Positions 38,410-49,906 of a DNA stretch of 64,000 bases are shown piece by piece (position 1 is the stretch's first letter; the number at the start of each line of letters is the position of its first letter). The notes beneath the pieces are model-generated. The model ran no database searches. It was not told the DNA's origin and worked only from the letters and a program-made list of their open reading frames with translations. Both the position numbers and the translations under genes were made by a program. Source of the DNA: MWEI01 sp964600235 (GTDB lineage Bacteria; Desulfobacterota; Desulfomonilia; UBA1062); the NCBI GenBank assembly GCA_964600235.1, contig CAZRIV010000014.1:1-64000 (forward strand). The letters are read 5' to 3'.

Positions 38410-38853
38410 CTACCACGGTGTCGAGGTATAAAACTCTTTAGCCATCTCGATGTAGCCCCGCGGGGTCGGCGGTTTCTCCCCCTCCAGGAAGATGCCGGTG
38501 CGCTTGAGGTGCTCGATGGTGTCCATGTAGGACTCGTCCTGGCTGCAGCCCCGCTGCCGGCGGAGAAAAACGGCCTTGAGCACCACCGTGTCCGTCACCA
38601 CCCTCCTGATCTCGTCGTCTTCCCTGAGTTTTTTCACCTCGGCATCGATGATGTCCTGATATACCGAGGTGAACTGCAGGGCAGCCTCATCATCGGGTTC
38701 CATGTTGAAGAGAACCCAGGTGACGGCCCGTGCCAGAGAGGCCACGGTCTCGGCGGGGAAACGCCTCCTGTACCGGTTGTTGAGCCTGCCGTATACCCCT
38801 GCCAGGATCTGCTTCTCTGCCTGCAGAAGATCCGATGAAGTCGGTGCTTTCAT
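38410..38853 (-). CDS. conserved-looking hypothetical protein
   Basis: 147 residues, mostly helical and charged, without signal or membrane segment. No family recognised. The stretch FPAETVASLARAVTWVLFNMEPDDEAA and the C-terminus EMAKEFYTSTPW look structured. ATG at 38853. It stands alone between intergenic regions. The codon pattern matches the neighbouring core genes, which supports it being real. Confidence 0.65.
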   Translation of the reverse strand: MKAPTSSDLLQAEKQILAGVYGRLNNRYRRRFPAETVASLARAVTWVLFNMEPDDEAALQFTSVYQDIIDAEVKKLREDDEIRRVVTDTVVLKAVFLRRQRGCSQDESYMDTIEHLKRTGIFLEGEKPPTPRGYIEMAKEFYTSTPW

Positions 38854-39031
38854 GAAGCATGTCCCCTTTTCTGCAAAAAAATCAATCGCGCCACACCATA
38901 GCGTATGAGAAGCGCCTTGTGAAGTCTTCGTGTTCTCAGCGCGCCCTCATTTCTTCGGCATATCGACCTCTGGACTTTATGCAGTTCAGACCATACAAGA
39001 GTGACAACCCACAAGAAAGGGGTGATAATTA

Positions 39032-39343
39032 ATGAACAATATACCAGAGATATATAACCAGATTATTCAGTACGGAAACGCCCTTTCCGCATGGTGCCCG
39101 GGATACGGATACTTCAGCGGTGGCGGCCCGGGAGGATACATGTGGTACCACGGTCCTTTCACGATGATACCCTTTGTCATCCTCCTCCTCGTGGCAGTCT
39201 GGCTTGTCGCCCGTAACGCCCGGCATAAGCACGAGGCCAGTGCAGGTTCTGAAACACCCGGCGACATCATTAAAAGGCGCTACGCAGCCGGTGAGATAAC
39301 AAAAGAGCAGTATGAGAACCTCAAGAGCGACCTGAAGGCCTGA
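39032..39343 (+). CDS. membrane-anchored SHOCT-domain protein
   Basis: 103 residues. A Gly/Tyr-rich N-terminus is followed by one membrane segment (about 45-62) and a C-terminal SHOCT-type helix pair (GDIIKRRYAAGEITKEQYENLKSDL). SHOCT regions are short oligomerisation modules; no specific function is known. ATG at 39032 follows GAAAGGGGTGATAATTA. Confidence 0.85.
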   Translation: MNNIPEIYNQIIQYGNALSAWCPGYGYFSGGGPGGYMWYHGPFTMIPFVILLLVAVWLVARNARHKHEASAGSETPGDIIKRRYAAGEITKEQYENLKSDLKA

Positions 39344-39492
39344 AGCGCCTCGAAAGGGGTATTCTGTCCTTGACTTGAGCCTGCCCGGAAGGTAAGTCGC
39401 ACCGTACGGCCGCATGCAGTTTTCTTCAATCTGGTGCTGCCGGGCTCCATCGGGCCTGCCCGGCGGAAGATCTTTCTTGAGAGCTCGCAAGG

Positions 39493-40410
39493 ATGACGTG
39501 GACTGACAAGGGCAGCCAGACGCTGAAATCGGACAGCCTCCTCCTGGCCACCGCATGCATCTGGGGCTTTGCCTTTGTGGCCCAGCGCATGGGAATGGAG
39601 CATGTCGGCCCCTTCGGCTTCAACGCCGTGCGCTTTGCCCTGGGCTGCCTGGTCCTCGTGCCGCTGCTGCTAAGGAACCATACACACAACCATAACCCTC
39701 AACCCCCTTATCCGGGACTCCTTTCCCTCCCCAGCCTCGCAGGAGGCCTCGCGGCAGGCATCATTCTCTTCATCGGCGCATCCTTCCAGCAGGTCGCCAT
39801 GATCTACACCACTGCGGGCAATGCGGGCTTCATCACCGGCCTCTACGTGATCATCGTACCCATCATCGGGATCGCATTGAGGCACCACACCCATGCCGGC
39901 ACCTGGATCGGAGCCGTGCTGGCCGCAACAGGCATGTATTTCTTAAGCGTCACCGAGCAGTTCACCATATCACCGGGTGACATACTGGTGCTCATCGGGG
40001 CGTTCTTCTGGGCCTGCCACGTGCACATCATCGGCTGGCTCTCCCCCGGGCAGGACCCGCTGAAGCTGGCCATTGTGCAATACGCCGTCTGCTCCTTCCT
40101 GAGCATGATCATTACACTGATATTCGAGCACAACACCGCTGCCATGTACATGGCGGCCATCGTGCCCATCCTCTACGGCGGCATCATGTCCGTGGGCGTG
40201 GCCTACACCCTCCAGATCATAGCCCAGAAGAAGGCAAGGCCCTCCCATGCCGCCATCATCCTGAGCCTGGAGGCCGTCTTTGCGGCCATCGGCGGGTGGG
40301 TTGTCCTGGGAGAGACCCTCAGCCCCCGGGCACTGGCGGGCTGCAGCCTCATGTTCTGCGGAATGCTCATCTCGCAGCTCTGGAAGATGCCCTGGAGGGT
40401 GAGTCCTTAA
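39493..40410 (+). CDS. EamA/DMT-superfamily transporter
   Basis: 305 residues with ten membrane segments and two EamA repeats (LLLATACIWGFAFVAQRMGM and DILVLIGAFFWACHVHIIGWL starts). ILSLEAVFAAIGGWVVLGETLSPRALAGCSLMFCGML is the classic end. A metabolite exporter of unknown substrate. Starts ATG at 39493. Confidence 0.92.
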   Translation: MTWTDKGSQTLKSDSLLLATACIWGFAFVAQRMGMEHVGPFGFNAVRFALGCLVLVPLLLRNHTHNHNPQPPYPGLLSLPSLAGGLAAGIILFIGASFQQVAMIYTTAGNAGFITGLYVIIVPIIGIALRHHTHAGTWIGAVLAATGMYFLSVTEQFTISPGDILVLIGAFFWACHVHIIGWLSPGQDPLKLAIVQYAVCSFLSMIITLIFEHNTAAMYMAAIVPILYGGIMSVGVAYTLQIIAQKKARPSHAAIILSLEAVFAAIGGWVVLGETLSPRALAGCSLMFCGMLISQLWKMPWRVSP

Positions 40411-40521
40411 CCGGTTTTTTTGATATACTGCGAATGAATCGTTCTGTCCTTGAATATTATTCGCATTCTTTACATGGACAATTCAATTGGCTACAATGAC
40501 TTTATCATGAGGAGGTAGCCC

Positions 40522-42024
<1,503 letters not shown>

Positions 42025-42283
42025 CCCCCCCGGGCAGCTGTTCTCGTGCGGCCGGGTCGTCATGGTTCGCAGCCGCATGAGATAGACCTGCCCAGGATTC
42101 CAGGGTATAAATATATTTTAAATAGTTAAATCTGCACTGCCGCCAGTACACCGATTATTATAAACCCTCATACAAATTAAAGTTTGAGATTCATAATGTC
42201 GAAATTTCCTGAAATGACCCGCCGACATTCGCTCGGGGGGAGTAACGCTTTGCAATGGGCCTGCACGATATTGAGGAGGACGG

Positions 42284-44281
42284 ATGAAAGGGTATCTTCA
42301 AAAGGTATTGGCCATATACGGACTCGTTTATTCGATCGTGAACCTCGGATGGGCAATATCCGGTTTTTACCTCATGTCCAACACGCCTGAACAGATGAAG
42401 TTCTTTGCCATCCAGGGCTTCCTGATATGGCTCGGGTGCTTCCTTGCGGGCATGCTGCTGACCTATATCCTCACGGCCCCTGTGCCGGAAGGCCTTAAAA
42501 AACTCGAAGACAATGCCCTTGATGAGAGGGAACTGCTGTTCATCAGCACAAGGAACAGGCGCCTCCCCTTTTATCTCTGCATGCTCACGATCGTCATGAC
42601 CACTGCCTTCGACATTGCCGTCTATGCCTTCTACCTCAAGTACCATATCGGCCCCTTTGCCTCCAGCGGGTTGTGGGCAACCAATATCGCAGCCAACATG
42701 GGGCTGCCCATCTGCCTGTACGGCGCGCTCAGCCTGGTCAACTACCCGGTGTTCAACATCATCAACAACGAGTGCCAGGGAAGAGGTCTGGTGGTTGAAC
42801 AACGCGGGATGCGCCTGAGCACGAAGATCATCGGCCTGTTTGTCATGATAGGTGTCGGGGTCACCATCTGGGTGGGTATGATAGGGTTCTATGAAGGCCT
42901 GAACCGCATACGGGAAGAGGCGGAAACAAACCTGCTCGCCGTAGAGAACTACATCCTCAACGAGATACGATCGACCAGTGGGGAAAACGCCTCGGCCGAT
43001 GCCATCAAGCCCGTCATAGACAGGGTCATCGAGAGCAACATGGCCCATGCCTTTCTGGCCGACAGCCGGGGAAAGATCCTCTACAACCCTTCTGGCATCA
43101 ATCTGTTCACCAACACCTGGAAAGATATCGACAGCTCCATTGTGGACGCCATGAAGAGCAAGGAACCGAAGAAACTCTACGAGAACGTGAACGAACGGGT
43201 GCTCTGCTTCACACCCATCTCCCACGGTCTTGTGCTCGGCCTCACGACCGACATGGGCTCGAGAGCCGCACGGTTCAACCAGTTCTTTGTAGTAACCGGA
43301 CTGCTGGCGCTGATCGTCTTCAGCGTGGTCGGGTTTGCGTCATTCGCCATGATGACCATTGTCGTCGTCCCGGTACGCAAGACCCTCGAGAAGCTCCAGG
43401 ACCTCTCCACCGGCGAAGGGGACCTCACGGGCAGGCTGGTCATGTACAGCAATGATGAGATGGGCGAGCTGGCAAGGTGGTTCAATGTGTTCATGGGTAA
43501 GCTCGAAGACATCATCACGGACGTCAAGAAGGCGGCAATCCAGGTGGACGCCGCATCGAAGGATGTCTCGGGCGGCACCCGCGGCCTCACTGCATCTCTG
43601 AACGACCTGGTAACGGCGGTTGAGAAGGTGGTCCTCACCATCGAACAGATGACATCCTCCATCAAGAACAACGCCACATCGGCCGAACTCGGCCGCGACA
43701 AGACCCGGAACATGGTGAGCATGGCGGGCAGCAGCGAGATGTCCATGAAGACCCTGGTGGGTGCCATGGGCGAGATCTCCCAGGCATCGAAAAAGATCGG
43801 GGCCATCATTGCAACCGTGAATGAAGTGGCGTTCCAGACCAACCTCCTGGCGCTCAATGCCGCTGTCGAGGCGGCCAGGGCCGGCGAGCACGGCATGGGT
43901 TTCGCCGTGGTGGCCGGCGAGGTGAGGGCCCTTGCCCAGCGTTCATCGAACGCCTCCCTGGAGATCAGGCAGCTCATCGAGGATGCGGTGAGCAAGATCT
44001 CGGCGGGTGACGAGATGGCCAAGCATGCGGGGGAATCCATCGTGAAGATGATCACGGAGATAAATGCCCTTTCACACACCATGGAGGAGATCGCGTCGGC
44101 CTCTGCCGAGCAGTCTGCCGGTCTCGACGAACTGAACAAGGCGGTGTCACAGATCGACATGGTCACGCAGAAGAACGCCGCCACCGTGGACCAGCTCTCG
44201 GCCAGCTCAGGAAACATGCAGTCCAACGCGAGCCAGCTTGCCGGCAATGTGGAGCGGTTCAGGGTTTCAGACGGTCAATGA
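42284..44281 (+). CDS. methyl-accepting chemotaxis protein
   Basis: 665 residues. Four or five N-terminal membrane segments (within 1-160), another near 180-205, an exported sensor region (about 210-330), a further membrane segment, HAMP (RKTLEKLQDLSTGEGDLTGRL) and the signalling hairpin with VAFQTNLLALNAAVEAARAGEHGMGFAVVAGEVR. The extra membrane region before the sensor is unusual and resembles 5TM-type input domains. It should couple to CheA/CheW coded elsewhere. ATG at 42284 follows GAGGAGGACGG. Confidence 0.93.
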   Translation: MKGYLQKVLAIYGLVYSIVNLGWAISGFYLMSNTPEQMKFFAIQGFLIWLGCFLAGMLLTYILTAPVPEGLKKLEDNALDERELLFISTRNRRLPFYLCMLTIVMTTAFDIAVYAFYLKYHIGPFASSGLWATNIAANMGLPICLYGALSLVNYPVFNIINNECQGRGLVVEQRGMRLSTKIIGLFVMIGVGVTIWVGMIGFYEGLNRIREEAETNLLAVENYILNEIRSTSGENASADAIKPVIDRVIESNMAHAFLADSRGKILYNPSGINLFTNTWKDIDSSIVDAMKSKEPKKLYENVNERVLCFTPISHGLVLGLTTDMGSRAARFNQFFVVTGLLALIVFSVVGFASFAMMTIVVVPVRKTLEKLQDLSTGEGDLTGRLVMYSNDEMGELARWFNVFMGKLEDIITDVKKAAIQVDAASKDVSGGTRGLTASLNDLVTAVEKVVLTIEQMTSSIKNNATSAELGRDKTRNMVSMAGSSEMSMKTLVGAMGEISQASKKIGAIIATVNEVAFQTNLLALNAAVEAARAGEHGMGFAVVAGEVRALAQRSSNASLEIRQLIEDAVSKISAGDEMAKHAGESIVKMITEINALSHTMEEIASASAEQSAGLDELNKAVSQIDMVTQKNAATVDQLSASSGNMQSNASQLAGNVERFRVSDGQ

Positions 44282-44572
44282 TAGAGAGTGTACTCTGATG
44301 CAGATATCTTTCTGATATCGAAGCTTTTAGGCAACTGACGAGTTCTCCTAGAAATATTCAATAATCAGAAGCCGTAACCTATGTAAAGGAATCTATACTC
44401 TGGAATAATAATTGGCCGTTGCACAGGATCTTCAGGTAATGAACTGTAGCAGCATCTTGTTATGCACTCACTATCCGAATATATTTTATTGTCATATCAT
44501 GCATAGTAGGGACCTGTTGGAAAATATAGTATAGTCAGCACGATGTTCTCCACAGAGAAGGAGGACGGGAAT

Positions 44573-46045
44573 ATGACTCAGTCACCAGATTACTCCATAC
44601 TCGACAATTTGTTGGAAGGATGCCAGATCATCAGTTCCGATTTTCGCTATTTATATCTGAATAATGCAGTTGCCAAACACGCGCGAAAGTCTAAAGACGA
44701 GTTGCTCGGGCATACTATGATGGAAGCATATCCTGGTATCGAAACCACGCCAATGTTTACCCTGTTGAAACAGTGCATGAATGAACGAAAGCTTGTAGAG
44801 ATGGAAAACGAATTTACCTACCCCAATGGCAAGAAAGGCTGGTTTGCACTTAAAATGGAACCTGTGCCGGAGGGTGTTTTCATCCTCTCGATAGACATTA
44901 GCACACGCAAACAGGCAGAAGTCGAATTGCAGTATCAACTTCGTTGCCTAGAAGCGTTGAGACAGATTGATATTGCCATTATAAGTACGACAAACCTTTC
45001 ATTGGCACTGAAGACCATACTTGAACAAGTAACAAGTAGTCTGAATGTGGATGCGGCAGATATCCTTCTGTTGAATCCTCACACCCAAATATTGGAGTTC
45101 GCGGCAGGGCGCGGTTTTCGTACTAGAGGTATAGAAAAGTTACAGCTGCATCTTGGTCAAGGTCCTGCGGGTCGCGCTGCTTTAAACCAGGAAGTGGTCT
45201 TCTGCCCCAACATGGAAGATACCCAGGAGCCATTTATTCACAAGTCTCTTATTTCAGAAGATATATTTATATCCTGTTGTGCTGTACCCTTGATTGCCAA
45301 AGGAATTCTGGTTGGTGTGCTGGAGGTATATCATCGTGCGCCTCTTGCACCTGATCAGAAGTGGATGGATTTTCTCTGTGCGCTCGGGGGGCAGGCATCT
45401 ATTGCCATTGACAGCAATCGTCTCTTCCAGAACTTGCAACGTTCAAATATGCGCTTGATGCTCGCCTATGATATGACCATCGAAGGCTGGTCAAAAGCAT
45501 TAGATTTACGTGACAAAGAAACGGAAGGGCATACGTTGCGTGTGACAGAAATGACCGTTGCTCTCGCGAGAGTGGCGGGGATTCCCGAGAATGAACTCGT
45601 TCATGTGAGACGTGGGGCTTTATTGCACGATATAGGCAAGATGGGTATTCCAGATTTCATCTTGCTCAAAACTGAAAAACTAACTGATGAAGAAGTAGTC
45701 ATTATGCAGAAACATACAGTCTATGCTCATGAAATGCTTTCTCCAATCGAGTATCTCAAGCCAGCTTTATCAATTCCTTATTCTCATCATGAAAAATGGG
45801 ATGGATCAGGTTATCCACAAGGGCTCAAAGGCGAGCAAATCCCTTTGCCCGCCCGCCTCTTCACTGTGGTGGATGTATGGGACGCGCTCCTGTCTGATCG
45901 CCGGTATAGGAAAGGTTGGTCGGAAGAAAGAGTAATGGAACATATCCGCTCACTGGCTGGAACTCACTTTGATCCGAAGGCGGTAGAACTGCTCTTTCAG
46001 GTGGTGCTTGAAAGGAAAAAAGAGCCCAGGCACGGTGATGGTTAG
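44573..46045 (+). CDS. PAS-GAF-HD-GYP cyclic di-GMP phosphodiesterase
   Basis: 490 residues. PAS (about 5-125), GAF (about 140-290) and HD-GYP (about 305-485). The HD-GYP core has RRGALLHDIGKMGIPD, HHEKWDGSGYPQGLKGEQIP and DVWDALLSDRRYRKGW with all metal ligands visible, so it is predicted to hydrolyse c-di-GMP. ATG at 44573 follows AAGGAGGACGGGAAT; the longer frame from 44543 would translate the ribosome site. Codon use is clearly A/T-richer than that of the chemoreceptor gene next door, which suggests later acquisition. Confidence 0.92.
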   Translation: MTQSPDYSILDNLLEGCQIISSDFRYLYLNNAVAKHARKSKDELLGHTMMEAYPGIETTPMFTLLKQCMNERKLVEMENEFTYPNGKKGWFALKMEPVPEGVFILSIDISTRKQAEVELQYQLRCLEALRQIDIAIISTTNLSLALKTILEQVTSSLNVDAADILLLNPHTQILEFAAGRGFRTRGIEKLQLHLGQGPAGRAALNQEVVFCPNMEDTQEPFIHKSLISEDIFISCCAVPLIAKGILVGVLEVYHRAPLAPDQKWMDFLCALGGQASIAIDSNRLFQNLQRSNMRLMLAYDMTIEGWSKALDLRDKETEGHTLRVTEMTVALARVAGIPENELVHVRRGALLHDIGKMGIPDFILLKTEKLTDEEVVIMQKHTVYAHEMLSPIEYLKPALSIPYSHHEKWDGSGYPQGLKGEQIPLPARLFTVVDVWDALLSDRRYRKGWSEERVMEHIRSLAGTHFDPKAVELLFQVVLERKKEPRHGDG

Positions 46046-46595
46046 CCCTAGAATGAAACCGAAGCCATCTTGCCATCTTTCGTGTGTGGTTTTGACGAAG
46101 ACAAAGAAGATAGAGCTCTTTTGTTTCCTCTCGGTTTCGAGAAGAAAAAACTGATGATCTGGGCACGAACTCAAAAGTTTCTAACATCCCCAATAACCTT
46201 TGATCTCGTGAGGTCGAAGGTTGAGCGAGAATGCAGGTATAAGGAGTATATCTTAATCCTCGATACAGATCTTCAAAGTCCATATACCTTATAGAGATCT
46301 ATTATCTATTGCTAATAACCGCTGGTTATAATATGCAAAGGATATCATCAGTTCTGATAAACCATTTAACCTAACTCAAGTATAAGTTCCTTGAAGCTGA
46401 GAAACTTCTTATTGCGTTTTATTAGCAAACTGTACTTGCCTTGAACATGGCCTAGTTTTTGGGGAATGGTCAATTGCCCTTAGGCCATTGCTACGCTTGC
46501 CAGCCGAAAATAACCATCATATACTTTACCTAAGTAGCACTCGGCAACCTCTTGACTTAATTCGAGTAACCTTGGGGCAGTAGTGACGTTTTATA
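46046..46595. other. A+T-rich intergenic region
   Basis: 550 bp between the HD-GYP gene (+) and the Fn3 lipoprotein gene (-). No credible gene, repeat or RNA. Several short frames exist on both strands but lack ribosome sites and protein-like composition. Confidence 0.4.
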
Positions 46596-47291
46596 TTATT
46601 TAAATCCCAAATAGGTCTTCAGATTATTGATTTGACTGTCAGGCATCCAATAAGTATCTGTATTGTCTATTTCATTATTTCGATACATAGTACCAAACTT
46701 CTTAGTATTTATTGCTATCTTACCATCCTCATGAATTACATTCTCTTCCGGATCGGTGCTTATCAATTCAATTTCTCTTTCCTTTCCCATTTTGTCGATA
46801 CATTTGAAGTGATTCGCTGCCAGTTTCACTGTACCAGTGAAATTGGCAGACATGTTGCCCAAAGACAAGGCTTGTGAAATAGAGCAAGACAAACAGTCGG
46901 CCTTCGTAATGATACGGTACTTTCCACTTGTAAAATCTATGGGAGTAATACTTTGCTGAGATGAAGGGTCTGATTCTCCTCTACTATTTACTGCAGTTAT
47001 TATAAAATAGTAAGTTGTTCCATTATGTAGCTTAGTCTGGATGTAGGGACTAGTTGCACCAATAATTTTATCTCCAGCAATATCCATGGTAACGTTAGAG
47101 TTAGCATTACTATATATATTATAAGAAGTTGCTCCCACTACTGGTGACCAAGTAATTGTTACATAACCATTCCCTGGCGTGAGAGTTACCCCAGTTGGTG
47201 AAGTGAGCCCATTTCCACATCCCGATGGTAAAAATATAATTGTAAAAATAAGTATTGGTAGCAATAATTTTACGAAACGAAAATTTAACAT
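46596..47291 (-). CDS. fibronectin type III lipoprotein
   Basis: 231 residues. Signal peptide with lipobox LPSGC (Cys near 25). An Fn3 domain (about 32-122) contains GVTLTPGNGYVTITWSPVVGATSYNIY and NGTTYYFIITAVNSRGES. The C-terminal 100 residues have no recognised family, but include a CLSCS pair. ATG at 47291 follows AAAGGAGCACTTCC. It is strongly A+T-rich. Confidence 0.85.
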   Translation of the reverse strand: MLNFRFVKLLLPILIFTIIFLPSGCGNGLTSPTGVTLTPGNGYVTITWSPVVGATSYNIYSNANSNVTMDIAGDKIIGATSPYIQTKLHNGTTYYFIITAVNSRGESDPSSQQSITPIDFTSGKYRIITKADCLSCSISQALSLGNMSANFTGTVKLAANHFKCIDKMGKEREIELISTDPEENVIHEDGKIAINTKKFGTMYRNNEIDNTDTYWMPDSQINNLKTYLGFK

Positions 47292-47930
47292 GGAAGTGCT
47301 CCTTTTAGAAAATAATTTGAATAGAGAAAAACATTTTATTAATACTTCCTCTGATTGGTTGAAGTGTATATCTATAATATCTGAAAGGTTGCTCTGAAAC
47401 AATCAAGACATTTCATAACATCAACTTGTCTAAAGATAACACAAATTACTTACTAGAAATATGGCTAATTCAATAGAAGTATCTTCCTTAGGGAGTCAAG
47501 TCCCTAAATTACTGTAAATTAGCATCTCCGACATAGTCACCAAAGAAGTTAACAGATCTTCAGTCCTCTCAGTTTTACTCTCTTGATGATACTTGTATTT
47601 TTCTTGAGCAATCTCATAGTATAACTATTGGCACGCACTTGAAAGTTTTCTCGGCTTCGAAAAACTTATGGTTGCATGAGGATAGTATACGTTGCCCCCG
47701 GCAACTCTTCTAGTACCTGGACTGATCTACTCCACTGCTTACTTATGTGCCAACCCTGGATTGCATAAAACAACTCAACAGACAGATTTCACAATCCAAC
47801 CAGATTTTGCATATTAGAAACCCTATTCCCATACCGAGCTAAGAAGCTTGATCCAACACAGATTGCAAATAGCCTAACTATCCAGCTGCTGTCATGCGCC
47901 TGCAAAGCAGGGGTTTGAAGGCCCGAGAAC
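47292..47930. other. A+T-rich intergenic region
   Basis: 639 bp without a supportable gene. It contains the upstream region of the Fn3 lipoprotein gene. I see no repeat that matches elsewhere in the window. Confidence 0.4.
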
Positions 47931-48602
47931 CTAATCCCTGAACTGGCTGGCCTCCAAGAAGTTCTCCAGGTACTCCTTTTCCACGCTCAGGGTGTTGCCC
48001 TCCCACAGAAGCACGCCAAGACCCTTGAGCCTGTTGATGAGCCGAGAGAGGGTCTCGGGGATGGTCCCGATGGCCGAGGCGATGTCCTTCTTGGCCATGT
48101 CCACCTTGTAGACCCCGCCCGTGCCATAGTGCTCGATGAGGAACCGGAAGAACCGCTCCTCCACCGCATAGGTGGTGAGGTAGAGGATGCGCTCGGTGAG
48201 GTAGCGCTGCTTCTTCATGAGCATGCCGATGAATTCGTTGCGGAATCCCTTTTCATCGAGGAGTTCGGCAAAGGACACCCGGTTTATGGCAAGGACCGAT
48301 CCCGCAGACAGGGCAACCGCGCTTGCAGGGTATGAGGTGTCCTGGAAGATGACCACCTCGGCGAAGATCTCTCCGGGCCTTATGATGCGAAGCGCTATCT
48401 CCTGTCCGTCCGGGGAGGTCTTGTAGAGGCGGACATCACCTTCCATGAGCAGAAAAAACTCCGAGCCTTTGCTCCCCTCCACAAACAGGGTGTCTCCCTG
48501 CCCGAAGCCGCGCTGTCTTCCCTTTGCGGCAAGCAGTGAGAGCGATTCCTCGCTCATGCCCCTGAAGAGCTCGGTCTGTTTGAACAGAGATTTCAATTCC
48601 AT
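47931..48602 (-). CDS. Crp/Fnr-family regulator, HcpR-like
   Basis: 223 residues. A cyclic-nucleotide-type sensor domain (GDTLFVEGSKGSEFFLLMEGDVRLYK) is followed by a winged helix with recognition region KKDIASAIGTIPETLSRLINRLKGLGVL. It lacks the Fnr cysteine cluster. The divergent gene is an FrdX-like Fe-S protein, and a TTGACnnnnGTCAA palindrome sits between them; this is the arrangement known for HcpR, the nitrosative-stress regulator of deltaproteobacteria. ATG at 48602. The longer frame from 48683 runs through that operator and is rejected. Confidence 0.85.
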   Translation of the reverse strand: MELKSLFKQTELFRGMSEESLSLLAAKGRQRGFGQGDTLFVEGSKGSEFFLLMEGDVRLYKTSPDGQEIALRIIRPGEIFAEVVIFQDTSYPASAVALSAGSVLAINRVSFAELLDEKGFRNEFIGMLMKKQRYLTERILYLTTYAVEERFFRFLIEHYGTGGVYKVDMAKKDIASAIGTIPETLSRLINRLKGLGVLLWEGNTLSVEKEYLENFLEASQFRD

Positions 48603-48648
48603 TGCGAACAGTCTACTTATTCCAGGGGTCAAGGGCAAGCGCAATGAC

Positions 48649-48662
48649 TTGACCAAGGTCAA
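48649..48662. promoter_or_regulatory. Crp/Fnr-type operator (TTGACCAAGGTCAA)
   Basis: The half-sites TTGAC and GTCAA are perfect inverted repeats. The site lies in the 120-bp divergent region, 47 bp from the regulator start and centred about 67 bp before the Fe-S protein gene. It matches the TTGACnnnnGTCAA class of HcpR/DNR-like sites. Confidence 0.75.
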
Positions 48663-48684
48663 GGATTTCAACCGACAGAACACC

Positions 48685-48690
48685 TATAAG
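48685..48690 (+). promoter_or_regulatory. -10 box of the Fe-S protein gene
   Basis: TATAAG. A start point near 48697 would place the upstream palindrome centre at about -41.5, the class II activator position of Crp/Fnr proteins. This fits positive control of the Fe-S gene. Confidence 0.5.
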
Positions 48691-48722
48691 GGCTGCATAC
48701 TGAATCGAAAGGAAGAACCGCC

Positions 48723-49505
48723 ATGAGGCATACGAGGAAGATCATTGAAATCGATGAGAATACCTGCAACGGGTGCGGGCAATGCATCATTGCCTGTGCC
48801 GAGGGCGCGCTGAAGCTCGTGGACGGCAAGGCCAGGCTGGTGGGCGAAATCCTGTGCGACGGCATCGGCGCGTGCATCGGCCAGTGCCCTGTGGGTGCAT
48901 TGAAGATCGTGGAGCGCGAGGCCGAAGAATTCAGCGAAGAGGCGGTGGAAAGGCACCTGGGCGGTAAGGGTCATGACCAGGCTGAAAAACAGGCCCCTGC
49001 TGCGCTTGCCTGCGGGTGTCCCTCTTCATCCATCATGACCTTCACACCGAAAGCCAGTCCCGTGATCCCTGAAGGACAGCCGTGTGCCGGAATATCATCC
49101 CAACTTGGACACTGGCCGGTCAAGCTCCAGCTCCTCTCCGGCCAGTCCCCGTTCCTGAAGGGTTCGGACATGCTGCTCCTGGCCGACTGCTGCGCAGTGG
49201 CAAGCCCCACCCTGCACGCTGAACTCCTCAGGGGCAGAACCGTGGCCATTGCCTGTCCCAAGCTGGATGACGCGGAGAAGCACATCGGGCGCCTTGCAGA
49301 AATTCTAAGCCTGGCAACGCCGAAAACCCTGAGTGTCGTCCACATGGAAGTCCCCTGCTGTACCGGACTGGTCCACGTCGCCATCGAGGCGCTGAAACGC
49401 TCGGGCGTGGACATACCGCTCAGGCACATCGTCATCGGCCGCAGGGGCGATATCCTCGCTGAAAAAACCGTACAGGCGCCTAAAATTGCCGGGGCCGGTA
49501 TGTGA
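48723..49505 (+). CDS. two-[4Fe-4S] protein, FrdX-like (HcpR regulon type)
   Basis: 260 residues. The N-terminus carries two cluster motifs, CNGCGQCIIAC and CDGIGACIGQCP. The remaining 180 residues have further cysteines (CGCPSS, ADCCAV, EVPCCTG). The organisation matches the Fe-S protein usually co-regulated with hydroxylamine reductase (hybrid cluster protein) in anaerobes. No hcp gene is nearby. It may supply electrons for NO or hydroxylamine detoxification (inference). The start is ATG at 48723 behind GGAAGAACCGCC. Confidence 0.85.
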   Translation: MRHTRKIIEIDENTCNGCGQCIIACAEGALKLVDGKARLVGEILCDGIGACIGQCPVGALKIVEREAEEFSEEAVERHLGGKGHDQAEKQAPAALACGCPSSSIMTFTPKASPVIPEGQPCAGISSQLGHWPVKLQLLSGQSPFLKGSDMLLLADCCAVASPTLHAELLRGRTVAIACPKLDDAEKHIGRLAEILSLATPKTLSVVHMEVPCCTGLVHVAIEALKRSGVDIPLRHIVIGRRGDILAEKTVQAPKIAGAGM

Positions 49506-49814
49506 GGCTGAAGATGTATATCTAACAAACCAGGATCCCGGTACGACTCCATACACATGGGGAGAAGCACATGAAAAATTGTCCCGAACAGGCTATATGC
49601 CTGTTCGGGACAACTTATGCGTTTTGTTCGGGTACGTTTTTTCTCCTGACAATTTCGTTTTCGGCCAAGTTATTCAAAGGCCTCAATCATGAGTTTGCAT
49701 AGTGATATCAACTCCATATTTCCTGCATCTTGCGTATTCCTTCATGGAGATAAATATTTATAGGTGACACGGGGAGCGAAACCCTATAAAGAAGACCCTT
49801 CTACAATCCCGGGC
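49506..49814. other. intergenic region with hairpin, upstream of tRNA-Asp
   Basis: 309 bp holding the hairpin at 49579-49613 and the promoter region of the tRNA gene. No protein gene supported. Confidence 0.5.
49579..49613 (+). terminator. perfect 15-bp hairpin, probable terminator
   Basis: TTGTCCCGAACAGGC pairs exactly with GCCTGTTCGGGACAA around a 5-nt loop, 73 bp after the Fe-S protein gene. Only a weak U-rich stretch follows. The CCCGAACA end recurs in the hairpin at 53295. Confidence 0.65.
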
Positions 49815-49891
<77 letters not shown>

Positions 49892-49906
49892 ATTGTAACC
49901 TGTTTT

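Noticed and set aside
42191..43225. 344-codon reverse open frame
   Set aside because: Antisense of the chemoreceptor gene, which has all family motifs.
45861..46283. 140-codon reverse open frame
   Set aside because: Overlaps the HD-GYP domain end in antisense and has no family features.
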